Origin: Sphingobium wenxiniae | GTDB lineage: Bacteria > Pseudomonadota > Alphaproteobacteria > Sphingomonadales > Sphingomonadaceae | Direction: 5' to 3' | DNA length: 64,000 bases | Assembly (NCBI RefSeq): GCF_007830065.1 | Contig: NZ_VLKK01000004.1 | Coordinates: forward strand, 124,001-188,000 | The notes under the pieces: model-generated | What the model saw: the letters and a program-made list of their open reading frames with translations, nothing else | What the model was told of the DNA's origin: nothing | The model's database searches: none | Position numbers and translations under genes: made by a program | Shown here: positions 33,133 through 42,266 of the stretch, in pieces | How positions within the stretch are numbered: the first letter of the stretch is position 1 | Layout of the letters: each line of letters starts with the position of its first letter

Positions 33133-34062
33133 TTATGCCGCCGTCGCCCCTGCCTCTGCCGAGGCCTGCGCGACGGACGTGTCCGCGCTGGTCTGCCGCT
33201 CGGCTTCCGCATTGATCTGCGCGCCCAGCAGCACGACGAAGGCGGAGACGAACAGCCAGAGCTGCAACACCACCACCGCGCCCAGTGACCCATAGGTTTC
33301 ATTATAATTGCCGAAATGCGAGACATAGAGCGAAACCGCCAGCGTTGCGCCCAGCCAGCACAGCGTCGCCGCCACCGACCCGACTGTCAGCCATTGCCAC
33401 TGCGCTCGCCGCCGGTTCGGTCCGAAGCGGTAGACAAGGCCGAAGATCGCGCTCGCGAGCAGCCCCGCGCTCAGCCATGTCGCGGCCTTGATCGCGAACA
33501 GCACGCCCGGTCCCCAACCCGTCAGCAGCTTTTGCAGCAGGCCGATGACCGTCGCTGTGAACACGCCCGCGACCACGATCAGCACGGCGGAAAAGGTGAT
33601 CCCCATCGACACCCGGTAAAAGGCGAACAGGCCGCGCCCCTCCTTCTCCCCATAGACGACATTGAGTGCCTCCATCACCGCCGAAGCCGCCCGCGTCGCG
33701 CCATAGACCGCCAGCGCCAGCGCGACCGCCAATCCCACGCCCGCCACGCCTTTCGCGGTCGTCACCACCCCCAGCAACTGATCGTTGATGAGCGATGCGG
33801 CGTCGGCCGGAACCACGGTGATGATCGCCTGCATGTGGCGGCTCACTAGTTGCGGGTCGCCGAACAGGCCATAGGTCATGACGACAGCCGCCAGCAGCGG
33901 CGCGAGGCTGAGGAACGCATAATAGGCCACCCCCGCCGCCAGCAGAGTCAGATGATTGCCCGAAATAGCCACATAGACGCGTTTGAGGATTTCCCACCAG
34001 GCGCGCGGCGGAATCTTCCACGGCGCATCGACATGGACCTGCTGCGCGACCGTCTCTCTCAT
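33133..34062 (-). CDS. YihY/BrkB family inner-membrane protein
   Basis: A 309-residue protein with six membrane segments and the family hallmarks HLTLLAAGVAYYAFLSLAPL (about 36-55) and VYGATRAASAVMEALNVVYG. Start ATG 34062 has GGGGAA just upstream and gives the family's normal N-terminus; the frame continues upstream without support. The family was once called ribonuclease BN in error and its function is unknown. The alanine- and serine-rich tail is probably disordered. Confidence 0.9.
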   Translation of the reverse strand: MRETVAQQVHVDAPWKIPPRAWWEILKRVYVAISGNHLTLLAAGVAYYAFLSLAPLLAAVVMTYGLFGDPQLVSRHMQAIITVVPADAASLINDQLLGVVTTAKGVAGVGLAVALALAVYGATRAASAVMEALNVVYGEKEGRGLFAFYRVSMGITFSAVLIVVAGVFTATVIGLLQKLLTGWGPGVLFAIKAATWLSAGLLASAIFGLVYRFGPNRRRAQWQWLTVGSVAATLCWLGATLAVSLYVSHFGNYNETYGSLGAVVVLQLWLFVSAFVVLLGAQINAEAERQTSADTSVAQASAEAGATAA

Positions 34063-34123
34063 CGGTTCCCCCGTTTGGTGCGGCTCTACCATAGGCAAGC
34101 GCATGAGGGGAAAGGCGGTTCCA

Positions 34124-34687
34124 TCAACTTCCGCCGGTTCCGGGCCGAACATAGGCGAACATGTGCGGCACATAGTCGGCCTTCCCCAGTTCGATTCCCC
34201 GGCTTCGCAAAATGGCATAGGCGGTGACGAGGTGAAAATAGAACTGCGGCAGCGCCCAATCGCGCGCATATTGGTCGCCATTCATGTCGAAGATCATGCC
34301 GGTCGGCAACTCAAGCGCGATCTGCCTTTGCGCTCCGGCGTCCAGCGCATCGGGTTCGAGTGTGCCCAGTCGCGACAGCGCGTCATCGATGCGGGCCTGC
34401 GCGTCGCTGATCGAGCCGGGCTCCTCGCCCGCCAGCCGTCCTTCCCGGGCCAGTTGCTCCAGGAGTTCCGGCAAAGGCTCGCCCCTCAGTCGGAAAATCG
34501 CTTCCTGCGCCTGTAGGCAGGCGAATCGGACCTGCGATGAAAGCGGATACATGTCGGGAGCGAGCCGCGCCGACAGCAGCGCTTGCGCTTCCGGTCCGGG
34601 CAATTGCTTCTGCGCCTTGTCCAGCAAAGCCGAAAGCGTCCGCAGCATCTGTGCATAGGTCGGAATGAGGAGGTTCGTCAGCGACAT
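34124..34687 (-). CDS. DUF1993 domain protein
   Basis: A 187-residue protein fitting the DUF1993 family (DinB-like helical bundle): opening SLTNLLIPTYAQMLRTLSAL, the middle ARLAPDMYPLSSQVRFA and the late HLVTAYAILRSRGIELGKADY. Members are single-domain cytosolic proteins with no established activity; a metal-dependent thiol-transfer role is only suggested by the DinB-like fold. It lies downstream of the pyrBC' pair on the same strand (35 bases), possibly cotranscribed. Confidence 0.85.
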   Translation of the reverse strand: MSLTNLLIPTYAQMLRTLSALLDKAQKQLPGPEAQALLSARLAPDMYPLSSQVRFACLQAQEAIFRLRGEPLPELLEQLAREGRLAGEEPGSISDAQARIDDALSRLGTLEPDALDAGAQRQIALELPTGMIFDMNGDQYARDWALPQFYFHLVTAYAILRSRGIELGKADYVPHMFAYVRPGTGGS

Positions 34688-34722
34688 GGAAAGCTCCCGA
34701 ATTTCGATGGCCCATGTCCTCC

Positions 34723-35952
34723 CTAAAAGAACACGCCGCCCTTCATGATCCGCCGCACGCGCCCCTGCACGGGCACCCGGTCGAAGGGCGTATTGCCCGC
34801 CTGCGCGGCCATTTTTTCCGAATCCACGATCCAGGGCGCATCGGGATCGACGAAGATCAGGTCCGCCGCGCTCCCCGCGCCGAAGCTCCCCGCATTCACG
34901 TCTAAAATCCGCGCCGGATTGGCGCTGAGCAGCGTCATCAGCCGGTTGATCGACACCAGCCCGTCGCGCACCAGATTGAGCGAGAGCGCCAGCAGCGTCT
35001 CCGCCCCCGCCATGCCCGGCGCGGCATCCGCGAAGGGCAGCCGCTTATCCTCCGGCCCCCGCGGATCGTGGCTGGAGGTGATGACATCCACCGTCCCGTC
35101 GCGCACAGCCTCCAGCGCGGCCTTGCGATCCTCCTCCGACCGCAGCGGCGGCGACAACCGCGCAAAGGTGCGGAAGTCCGTCACCGCCTGATCGTTGAGA
35201 AACAGATAGGCCGGGCTGATCCCGCATGTGATCTTCAGCCCTTCGGCCTTCGCCGCGCGGATCAGGTCGAAGCCCGTCCCTGTCGTCACCAGCCGGAAAT
35301 GCATGGCCGCGCCTGTCTCTCGTGCGAGCATGATGTCGCGCGCTATCGCCAGCGCCTCCGCGCAGGCCGGGGCATGAGACAGTCCCAGTCGCGTCGCCGT
35401 CTCCCCGCTGGTCGCCACCGCCTTGCCCGCGAGGCCGCTATCCTCGGCATGGGTGATGACCGTCAGTCCCAGCCCGGAAGCATAGGACAAGACCCGCAGC
35501 ATCACGCCGGAATCCGCGATCCACTGCCGTCCCGTGCCCACGGCCTTCGCGCCCGCCGCCTGCATCATGCCGATCTCGGCCAGCTCCGCGCCTTTCAGGC
35601 CCCGCGTCGCCGCCGCGATGGGATGCACCCAGAAATCGGGCTTTCCCGCCCGCGCCGCCTGCCGGATCAGGCCCACATCGTCCAGCGGAGAGGACTGGTC
35701 CGGCATCAAGGCCGCCCGCGTGATTCCCCCGAAATGAAAGGCAGGCTTGTCCGTGGCAAAGACGCCCAGATCGACAAGCCCCGGCGCGACCACCTGTCCC
35801 CCGGCATCGACCGTCTCCGCGCCCTGCGGCACCGCGACATCGCCGGCCGCGACGATCCGGTCGCCTTCGATCAGGATCGTCCCGGCGGTGAGTGCCGCGC
35901 CCGCCGGATCGGCCAGCATCCCGTTGACGATGGCGAGCGTGCTCACGCCCAT
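34723..35952 (-). CDS. Dihydroorotase-like protein PyrC', probably catalytically inactive
   Basis: A 409-residue amidohydrolase-fold protein with strong dihydroorotase similarity (APGLVDLG..., ITHAEDSGLAG, SSHDPRGPEDKRLPFADAAPG). The zinc-binding HxH that normally follows PGLVDL is replaced by GVF, and the usual carboxylated-lysine region is not recognisable. This is the pattern of the non-catalytic PyrC' that forms a dodecamer with class A aspartate carbamoyltransferase. Genes fit: it follows pyrB with a 26-base gap. Start ATG 35952 has AGGGA close upstream. An active dihydroorotase should be encoded elsewhere. Confidence 0.88.
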   Translation of the reverse strand: MGVSTLAIVNGMLADPAGAALTAGTILIEGDRIVAAGDVAVPQGAETVDAGGQVVAPGLVDLGVFATDKPAFHFGGITRAALMPDQSSPLDDVGLIRQAARAGKPDFWVHPIAAATRGLKGAELAEIGMMQAAGAKAVGTGRQWIADSGVMLRVLSYASGLGLTVITHAEDSGLAGKAVATSGETATRLGLSHAPACAEALAIARDIMLARETGAAMHFRLVTTGTGFDLIRAAKAEGLKITCGISPAYLFLNDQAVTDFRTFARLSPPLRSEEDRKAALEAVRDGTVDVITSSHDPRGPEDKRLPFADAAPGMAGAETLLALSLNLVRDGLVSINRLMTLLSANPARILDVNAGSFGAGSAADLIFVDPDAPWIVDSEKMAAQAGNTPFDRVPVQGRVRRIMKGGVFF

Positions 35953-35978
35953 CGAGTCCCTGTTGTTGGCCGGGATGT

Positions 35979-36974
35979 TCAAGACCATCCCTCCACGCCC
36001 CGCGCCCGGCGTGTCAGCACGTCCAGGCACGCCATCCGCACCGCCACGCCCATTTCCACCTGCTCGGTGATCGCCGAACGGTCGGGATCGTCCGCCACAT
36101 TGCTTGAAATCTCGACGCCCCGGTTCATCGGTCCCGGATGCATCACCAGCGCGTCGGGCTTCGCTATCGCCAGCCGCTCCGGCGTCAGTCCGTATAGCAT
36201 ATGATATTCGCGCGGGGAGGGGATGAAGGCCCCGTCCATCCGCTCGTTCTGAAGCCGCAGCATCATCACCACGTCCGCGCCGTCCAGCCCTTCGTCCATG
36301 CGGGTGTAGGGCGTCGCGCCCAGCATCTCCACGTCCGACGGCATCAAGGTCGGCGGCGCGACCGCGCGCACCTGCGCGCCCAGCGCGGCAAGGCTCAGCA
36401 TATTCGACCGCGCCACCCGGCTATGGAGAATGTCGCCGCAAATCGCCACGATCAGCCCTTCAAAGCCGCCCTTGCGCCGCCGGATGGTCAGCGCGTCGAG
36501 CAGCGCCTGCGTCGGATGCTGGTGCCACCCGTCGCCGGCGTTGAGCACCGCGCAATCCACCTTGTCCGCGATCAGCGCCACCGCGCCCGAACTGGCATGA
36601 CGGATTACGATCACATCGGCGGCCATGGCGTTCAAGGTCATCGCCGTGTCGATCAGCGTCTCGCCCTTCTTCACGCTGGATTGCCCGGCGTGCATGTTGA
36701 CGACATCCGCGCCCAGCCGCTTGCCCGCGATCTCGAAGGACAGCAGCGTTCGCGTCGAATTTTCGAAAAAGGCGTTGATCTGCGTCATGCCCGCCAGTCG
36801 GTCGTCGTGCTTGCGCGCATTGCCGCGATTGGCCTTGGCCCATTGCTCGGCCTCATCCAGCAGGAAGCGGATCTCCCAGGGTTTCAGGTCCGCGATGGAC
36901 AGCAGATGCCGATGCGGAAACAGCGCCCGGCCGGTCAGCTCGGGCGATGCGGAAGGAATGGAGATTTCGGGCAT
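35979..36974 (-). CDS. pyrB: Aspartate carbamoyltransferase catalytic subunit
   Basis: A 331-residue enzyme joining carbamoyl phosphate and aspartate in pyrimidine synthesis. The carbamoyl-phosphate site [13 protein letters not shown], the mobile loop QSSVKKGET and the [14 protein letters not shown] motif are all present. Start [11 protein letters not shown] at 36974 gives the family length; the upstream frame extension (to 37085) is not conserved in character. No pyrI regulatory subunit is present; the adjacent pyrC' supplies the partner, as in Pseudomonas-type class A enzymes. Confidence 0.97.
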   Translation of the reverse strand: MPEISIPSASPELTGRALFPHRHLLSIADLKPWEIRFLLDEAEQWAKANRGNARKHDDRLAGMTQINAFFENSTRTLLSFEIAGKRLGADVVNMHAGQSSVKKGETLIDTAMTLNAMAADVIVIRHASSGAVALIADKVDCAVLNAGDGWHQHPTQALLDALTIRRRKGGFEGLIVAICGDILHSRVARSNMLSLAALGAQVRAVAPPTLMPSDVEMLGATPYTRMDEGLDGADVVMMLRLQNERMDGAFIPSPREYHMLYGLTPERLAIAKPDALVMHPGPMNRGVEISSNVADDPDRSAITEQVEMGVAVRMACLDVLTRRARGVEGWS

Positions 36975-37127
36975 GAACCGACCCTTTAAGCGAGGGGGCG
37001 GAAGAGGGCAAGCTGCTGGGCCAGTCACCACCGCGTGCCCTGCGCATCCATGCATGTGTTCAGCGGGCCGGAACGAAGCAAGCATTTCTTGCCGCCGCTA
37101 CGCCAGCCTGAATTGCCCCGACATTCT

Positions 37128-37169
37128 TATGTTCAGGCCGAGGCTGCTTGCATCGTCGGCCTGAACATA
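37128..37169. terminator. 14-bp perfect inverted repeat at the end of the DUF35 gene
   Basis: TATGTTCAGGCCGA (37128-37141) and TCGGCCTGAACATA (37156-37169) are exact inverted repeats separated by 14 bases. They straddle the stop codon of the DUF35 gene (37133). On the minus strand there is no T-run after the stem, so it may be a 3'-end stabiliser or Rho-associated structure rather than a classical terminator. Confidence 0.5.
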
Positions 37170-37558
37170 GGCAGCCACACATCCTCATCCTTTTCGAAGA
37201 AGACTTCGACGGGCATGCCGATTTTCACATCTTCGGGCGCCACATCCCGAAGGTTCGTCGTCAGTTGCAATCCATCCTGCTCGTCGAGCATGACGATGCC
37301 GATAACATAAGGCACTTCCAGCCCCGGCCCCCAGGATTTGGCGTTCACCGTGAAGCTGAACACCTTGCCCTTGCCTGACAGCGTGTCCGGCTCAAGTTTC
37401 CGGCCAAGGCATTTTGGACAGACGGGCCGAGGCGGGTGCTGCCAGTGACCGCAACTCTGGCACCGCAGCATGCGTAGAACCCCATCCTTTCCGCTCGTCC
37501 AATAAAAGCGGTTCAGATCGTCCAGCAGAGGTAGACTGCGCTGATAGCCCTGGCTCAT
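37133..37558 (-). CDS. Zn-ribbon/OB-fold protein (DUF35), thiolase partner
   Basis: A 141-residue protein with a rubredoxin-like zinc ribbon (C33, C36, C47, C50 in RCQSCGHW...CPKC) and a C-terminal OB fold (from about 55, with KVFSFTVNAKSW). DUF35 proteins form complexes with thiolase-like or MaoC-like enzymes, as with steroid side-chain aldolases, and may bind acyl-CoA. It is directly downstream of a thiolase gene here, which supports a two-subunit enzyme. Start ATG 37558 fits the family. Confidence 0.88.
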   Translation of the reverse strand: MSQGYQRSLPLLDDLNRFYWTSGKDGVLRMLRCQSCGHWQHPPRPVCPKCLGRKLEPDTLSGKGKVFSFTVNAKSWGPGLEVPYVIGIVMLDEQDGLQLTTNLRDVAPEDVKIGMPVEVFFEKDEDVWLPMFRPTMQAASA

Positions 37559-37654
37559 CGTTTCTTTTCCCAAACAAGCGCCCCGACGGGCGCAAAGCGG
37601 ATGTTCCTGCATACCGTCTCGTGGAAGGCTCCACGATATGGCGGCTCCGTCCCT

Positions 37655-38830
37655 TCAGTCACGCACGAGCAGCATGGCGCCCGCCATCGGCCCGCCGCCG
37701 TTCGATACAGCCGCGACTTGCGGATTCTTGGCGACCTGCCTTGCTCCGGCTTCGCCGCGCAATTGCAGCACGGCTTCATGCACGAAGCCAAAGCCATGCG
37801 TTCGTCCGCCGGACAATTGCCCGCCATGAGGATTGAGCGGCAGCGCGCCGTCGCGCGCGATCCTGTGCCCGCCTTCGACAAAGGCTCCGCCTTCTCCCCG
37901 GCCGCAGAAGCCCAGTGCTTCCAGCCAGGTCATGGCGAGGAAGCTGAAGCCATCGTAAAGCAGCGCCAGATCGACATCCTCCGGTTTGTAGTCAGTGCGC
38001 GACCACAGCATCCGCCCGGCGTCGAACGCGGCCATGTCCGGCATGTCGGCCTGATCCCAGCCGGCGCGGCCGTGAATACCGCCGCCGACCGAGTCTATCC
38101 TGATCGCCGGCTTGGGCGATCCGGCCGCGGCGTCCGCCGCCGAAAGGATGATCACGGTCGAGGCGTCTGTCGGCGCGTCGCAATCGAGCAGGCCGAGCGG
38201 CGAAGAGATCATGCGCGCCGACAAATAGTCGTCCATGGTCATGGGATCACGGAACAGCGCCTTGGGATTATCCATTGCGCCGCGCCGGGCCGTCAACGCG
38301 ATCTGCCCCAGTTGCTCGCGCGTGGTGCCGTAAAGCGAGAAATGCCGCTGGGCATAAAGACTGAGCCAGTTGGTCGCCGAGATAGCGTCATAGGGGAAGA
38401 TGTACTGGAACTCGCCTCCCACCCGCACACGCTCGGCGCGCGCGGTTGCGCTTTCCTGCCAGGAAGCGCCGCCGGACCCTTCCTTCACGGTACGGAAGCA
38501 CAGCACATGGCGAGCCAGTCCGGCCTTGATGGCGGCATAGGCATTGATGATCGCGCCGAGCTGGGCCGAACCTTCGAGCGCGCCGCAAAACCAGTCGAGC
38601 TTCAGGTCCAGCGCCTCCTTGATATCGATACTGCCGACCGGCGAAAAAGGCTGCATGTCCGGCCGGAATCCGGGAAAGGTCGCGACGCCGTCAATGTCCT
38701 GGGTGGTAAGGCCCGCGTCGGCAATGGCCTCCAGGGACGCGTCGATGGTGAGTTCCAGACCCGATTGCGGAAGCTTGCGGCCTACCGCCGACTGTCCGAT
38801 TCCGCTGATGACGACTTCTGGTGCTGACAT
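37655..38830 (-). CDS. Thiolase family protein (lipid-transfer/SCP-x type)
   Basis: A 391-residue thiolase-superfamily protein. It opens PEVVISGIGQSAVGRK, has cysteine C82 in WFCGALEGSAQ at the position of the nucleophile (the flanks are not the classical CxSG), and the late region NPHGGQLSGGRTHGFGFVHE supplies histidines. NGGGPMAGAMLL ends the core. It probably does thiolytic or retro-aldol C-C cleavage of a CoA thioester together with the DUF35 protein 96 bases downstream. Start 38830 (MSAPEVV) is preferred over 38836 because it puts AGGGAG at a usable distance. Confidence 0.87.
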   Translation of the reverse strand: MSAPEVVISGIGQSAVGRKLPQSGLELTIDASLEAIADAGLTTQDIDGVATFPGFRPDMQPFSPVGSIDIKEALDLKLDWFCGALEGSAQLGAIINAYAAIKAGLARHVLCFRTVKEGSGGASWQESATARAERVRVGGEFQYIFPYDAISATNWLSLYAQRHFSLYGTTREQLGQIALTARRGAMDNPKALFRDPMTMDDYLSARMISSPLGLLDCDAPTDASTVIILSAADAAAGSPKPAIRIDSVGGGIHGRAGWDQADMPDMAAFDAGRMLWSRTDYKPEDVDLALLYDGFSFLAMTWLEALGFCGRGEGGAFVEGGHRIARDGALPLNPHGGQLSGGRTHGFGFVHEAVLQLRGEAGARQVAKNPQVAAVSNGGGPMAGAMLLVRD

Positions 38831-38940
38831 GCGCATGGTCTCCCTGAAGCACAGCTAGACTACAATTTGTCGACTGTTCCAGATGGCATTCTCCAAAGGG
38901 GGCAGCCATCACATATATGGCCGCACCCAGCCCGGCCGGG

Positions 38941-40179
38941 TCAGCCGACGATGCCGGCGGATCGCAATGCCGATATGGCATCGCCGTCCATGGACAGAAT
39001 GTCCCGTAGAACCATCTCGCCCTGTTCCCCAAGCAAGGGCGGCGCGACCGGAGTCGCCACCGGCGTTCCGGAGAGCTTGAGCGGCGAAGCGACAAGGGGC
39101 ACCGTGCCGGCCGTGGGATGTTCCACCTTGACCACCATGTCGCGCGCGAGCGCTTCGGGCGAAGTCAGCGCCGCGCCGACCGCCCGCACCTCGCCGCAGG
39201 GAATGCCCGCCGCCCGCAGGTTTTCCAGCCACCAGCCGGTTGGATGGCCGGATATGAGCGGCTTCATGATGGCGAGCAGCGCCTCACGATTGGCGACGCG
39301 CGCGGAATTTCGCGCAAAGCGTTCATCCTCGGCTATGTCTGCGCGGTCGAACAGTTGGCACAGCCCGGCGAACTGGCGATCATTGCCGACGGCGATCACC
39401 ACTCGCCCGTCGCTGCTGTCGAAGACCTGATAGGGAACGACGGCGGGATGGCCATTGCCATAGCGGCGCGGTTCGTTGCCCGATGTAAGGAAGGCGCTGC
39501 CGACATTCGCCATCATCGCAAGCTGGCAGTCGAACAGCGCCATGTCGATATGCTGGCCAACGCCGTCCCGGCTTCGCGCTACAATCGCGCCCAGAACGGC
39601 CTGGGCTGCGGCCATGCCGGTGAACAGGTCCGCCACCGCCACGCCGGCCTTCATCGGTTCGCCATCGACCTCGCCCGTCACAGCCATAAGGCCGCCCTCG
39701 GCCTGGATCACATAATCATATCCCGCCCGCCCGCCGATGGGAGACGACCTGCCATAGCCGGAAATGGAGCAGTAGATGATCGCCGGATTGATGCGGGCGA
39801 TCGAATCATAATCAAGTCCGAACTTCTCGAGGCCGCCCAGCTTGTAGTTTTCCACCAGAATATCGCTTTGGGCAGCAAGGCGCCGGATCAGGTCCTGGCC
39901 TTGGGGCTTCGACATGTCGATGGCGATGCTTTTCTTGTTGCGGTTCGCGCACAGAAAATATGCTGCCTCGCCGCCGACATAGGGCGGCCCCCAATGCCGC
40001 GTGTCATCGCCGCCGGCGGGATTTTCCACCTTGATGACTTCCGCGCCGAGATCGGCGAGGGTCATCGTGCACCATGGCCCGGCGAGCACGCGGGAGAGAT
40101 CCAGCACGCGCATCCCGGTCAGAGGAGGGAGACGAGTCGCGCCCTGTGCAATGGAGGGGGAGCCGTGCGGGTTTGCCAT
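38941..40179 (-). CDS. CaiB/BaiF family (type III) CoA-transferase
   Basis: A 412-residue family III CoA-transferase. It opens MRVLDLSRVLAGPWCTMTLA, has GAEVIKVENPAGGDDTR for CoA binding and the catalytic aspartate D184 in AVADLFTGM. Ribosome site AAGGAG is a few bases before ATG 40179. It moves CoA from an unknown donor to a carboxylic acid. It is downstream of the IclR gene (78-base gap) and upstream of the thiolase (110-base gap), so IclR-CoA transferase-thiolase-DUF35 may be one transcript. A formyl- or succinyl-CoA preference cannot be read. Confidence 0.92.
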   Translation of the reverse strand: MANPHGSPSIAQGATRLPPLTGMRVLDLSRVLAGPWCTMTLADLGAEVIKVENPAGGDDTRHWGPPYVGGEAAYFLCANRNKKSIAIDMSKPQGQDLIRRLAAQSDILVENYKLGGLEKFGLDYDSIARINPAIIYCSISGYGRSSPIGGRAGYDYVIQAEGGLMAVTGEVDGEPMKAGVAVADLFTGMAAAQAVLGAIVARSRDGVGQHIDMALFDCQLAMMANVGSAFLTSGNEPRRYGNGHPAVVPYQVFDSSDGRVVIAVGNDRQFAGLCQLFDRADIAEDERFARNSARVANREALLAIMKPLISGHPTGWWLENLRAAGIPCGEVRAVGAALTSPEALARDMVVKVEHPTAGTVPLVASPLKLSGTPVATPVAPPLLGEQGEMVLRDILSMDGDAISALRSAGIVG

Positions 40180-40257
40180 GATGCTCCTTGACGGCAGGCC
40201 GATAAAGGAAAGGCGCCTGTGGATATGGCGCCTTCCGGACAAATACTGTCGCGGCGA

Positions 40258-41142
40258 TCAGCTCATCCGCATTCGGGCCTGCATGATCGCAAGCGGCAGG
40301 GGATCGCGGATATCGTCGCGCATCGACACGACATTGCGCATCTGGCGACCGAAACGGCTTTCAATCTGTTCAATGAGCGCAGTGGAGATTTCCTCCTCGC
40401 GCGCGCGCATTACTTCGCTGACGCCGCCCACGCCGATGACCATCAACGGCTGGCCGCCCATGCGGGGAAGAGGGGCCGCTATGATGCCGCCGCCGCGCGT
40501 CACCATGTCACAGGTAAAGGCGTAACCCTTCTTGCGGATAGCGGTGAGCTGATCGAGCAGCTCACGGATCTTGACCAGCGGCTGTCCTTCTTCAGTCTCC
40601 GCATTGATCCGCATGACGAGCCTTGTGACTTCCGCATCGGTCATCGTGCTGAGCACGGCATAGCCCGCGCCAGACGCTGCCAGCGGGCGAACGGTGCCGA
40701 GCGTCATGTGCAGGCGTGCCGGACTCGTTGCCTGGATGACATGGATATACTGCACATGCAGGCCATTGCGCATCGCCAGCACGACCGTGTCGCCTGTCTT
40801 TTCGTTCAGTTCCTTCATCATGGAGATGATGGTGCCTTCTGCGAAGAACTGGGAATTGACCCAATTGCCGAGCAGAGCGACGCGACTGGACGTGATATAT
40901 GTACGGGCGTGGGGATCGTAATTCAGATAGCCCATGCCCACCAGGCTGCGCAGCAGCGCCGACGTGCTGGATTGGGGATATCCCAGGGAATCCGCAATTT
41001 CCATGACCGTGGAATGGCGTTGGAGGTCGTCAAAATATTCCAGGATTTCCAATACCCTGCCTGCGGATTTCACCATCTTGTTTTCCAACGGCGCCTTGGC
41101 GGTGATACGTTCGCGCAGGGGATTTACTCGACGTCGTGCCAT
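40258..41142 (-). CDS. IclR family transcriptional regulator
   Basis: A 294-residue regulator. The N-terminal winged helix (about 22-80) has KSAGRVLEILEYFDDLQRHS and the recognition region YPQSSTSALLRSLVGMGYL. The C-terminal IclR effector domain has RNGLHVQYIHVIQA and the central glycines of PLAASGAGYAVLS. GAGAGGA lies just upstream of ATG 41142. It is divergent from the PF10118 gene. A palindrome-like site (41260-41274) lies in the shared promoter and recurs twice in the cluster, so it is a good candidate for this protein's operator. The effector is unknown, presumably an intermediate of the pathway. Confidence 0.92.
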   Translation of the reverse strand: MARRRVNPLRERITAKAPLENKMVKSAGRVLEILEYFDDLQRHSTVMEIADSLGYPQSSTSALLRSLVGMGYLNYDPHARTYITSSRVALLGNWVNSQFFAEGTIISMMKELNEKTGDTVVLAMRNGLHVQYIHVIQATSPARLHMTLGTVRPLAASGAGYAVLSTMTDAEVTRLVMRINAETEEGQPLVKIRELLDQLTAIRKKGYAFTCDMVTRGGGIIAAPLPRMGGQPLMVIGVGGVSEVMRAREEEISTALIEQIESRFGRQMRNVVSMRDDIRDPLPLAIMQARMRMS

Positions 41143-41259
41143 GATATCCTCTCCCAGGCATATTGAGTCCCTTGGTGGGGCAAAGGGTGCGCCATCACGC
41201 TTGTGCTGTCTACCCCCGTCTGTGCACATATGTGATGACATATCGGCATTTGCATAAAC

Positions 41260-41274
41260 AACATACACAATGTT
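41260..41274. promoter_or_regulatory. Candidate IclR operator, copy 1
   Basis: AACATACACAATGTT: arms AACAT and ATGTT are exact inverted repeats around five bases. It is 118 bases upstream of the iclR-type start and 58 bases upstream of the PF10118 gene. The first 13 bases recur exactly at 44666-44678. Confidence 0.5.
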
Positions 41275-41331
41275 ATCTTTGAAAAAGCGATAGCCGGAGA
41301 GTCAGCCGGGGCGGCGAGGAGAGTCGAGATC

Positions 41332-42162
41332 ATGCAGGTGCGTTTTCCCAAGTGGGACTTTTCGAAGATCCGTGCGCATTGGGCTCCCAATCATGAGTTC
41401 GCGCAGATGCAGAACGCGGCCTCGACCGTTCCTGCCTATATCGAACCCTATCTCGTGAAGGTCATGCTGAAGGCGCAGGCTGCGCTCGATCCCAGGCATG
41501 AGCAGCTCCACCGCGACCTTGCGATCTTCATCAAGCAGGAAATGCAGCACTGCAAGCAGCATATCGCCTTCAACAAGGCGCTGCGCGCCGATGGCTATGA
41601 GGGCATGCTGCCGTTGGAGCAGAAATATGAGGCCGACTATCAACGATTCCTCGAAAAGAAGTCGCTGCGCTTCAACTGCGCCTATAGCGAAGGGTTCGAA
41701 GCGATGAGTTCGGTCGCCGTCACTGCATTTTTCGAAGAATATGACGAATTTTTCGAGGGCGCCGATCCGGAGGCGGTGGACTTGTGGAAATGGCATCTGG
41801 CCGAAGAATATGAGCATCGTGAAGTGGCGCATGACGTCTATCACGCGCTCTTCGGACGCGGAATCTTTTCCTATCTCTACCGCATCTATGGCTTCTTCTA
41901 CGCGATGTCCCACATCCGCGCGCATGTGCGCCGGGTGCAGGCCTTTCTGCTGGCCAAGGATCGTGAGGGCATGACGCCCGAACAGATCGCCCAGTCCGAA
42001 GAGCGGGTGGCGCGGATCAAGGCGGCGACGGCTCGTCGCGCCAAGGAGCATTTGAAGGCGATTCTTTCGCCCTCCTATCAGCCCGCCACGCGGCCCGCGC
42101 CCAAGGGGGTCATGGACTATCTGGAGCGTTTCCAGCGCAAGTCCGAGCCTGCCGCCGCCTGA
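41332..42162 (+). CDS. PF10118-type predicted metal-dependent hydrolase (di-metal helical protein)
   Basis: A 276-residue protein. EMQHCKQHIAFN and EEYEHREVAHDVYH are the glutamate/histidine-rich helices of the 'predicted metal-dependent hydrolase' family PF10118, arranged like the metal-binding helices of di-iron or ferritin-like proteins. Family members are found next to catabolic genes in sphingomonads and mycobacteria, but I know of no proven reaction. Signal peptide and membrane helices are absent. It is divergent from the IclR gene and first in a possible unit with the SDR, crotonase and second SDR downstream (104-base gap). Confidence 0.85.
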   Translation: MQVRFPKWDFSKIRAHWAPNHEFAQMQNAASTVPAYIEPYLVKVMLKAQAALDPRHEQLHRDLAIFIKQEMQHCKQHIAFNKALRADGYEGMLPLEQKYEADYQRFLEKKSLRFNCAYSEGFEAMSSVAVTAFFEEYDEFFEGADPEAVDLWKWHLAEEYEHREVAHDVYHALFGRGIFSYLYRIYGFFYAMSHIRAHVRRVQAFLLAKDREGMTPEQIAQSEERVARIKAATARRAKEHLKAILSPSYQPATRPAPKGVMDYLERFQRKSEPAAA

Positions 42163-42266
42163 TCGGCGCAAGAGCACATATGGGTTGATCGCGCGGGCAC
42201 CGTCGCCGCCGGATCACAGTCCGCCTATACGCATCGTCTGATCAATCTTTTTGGGGAGCAGCATGT

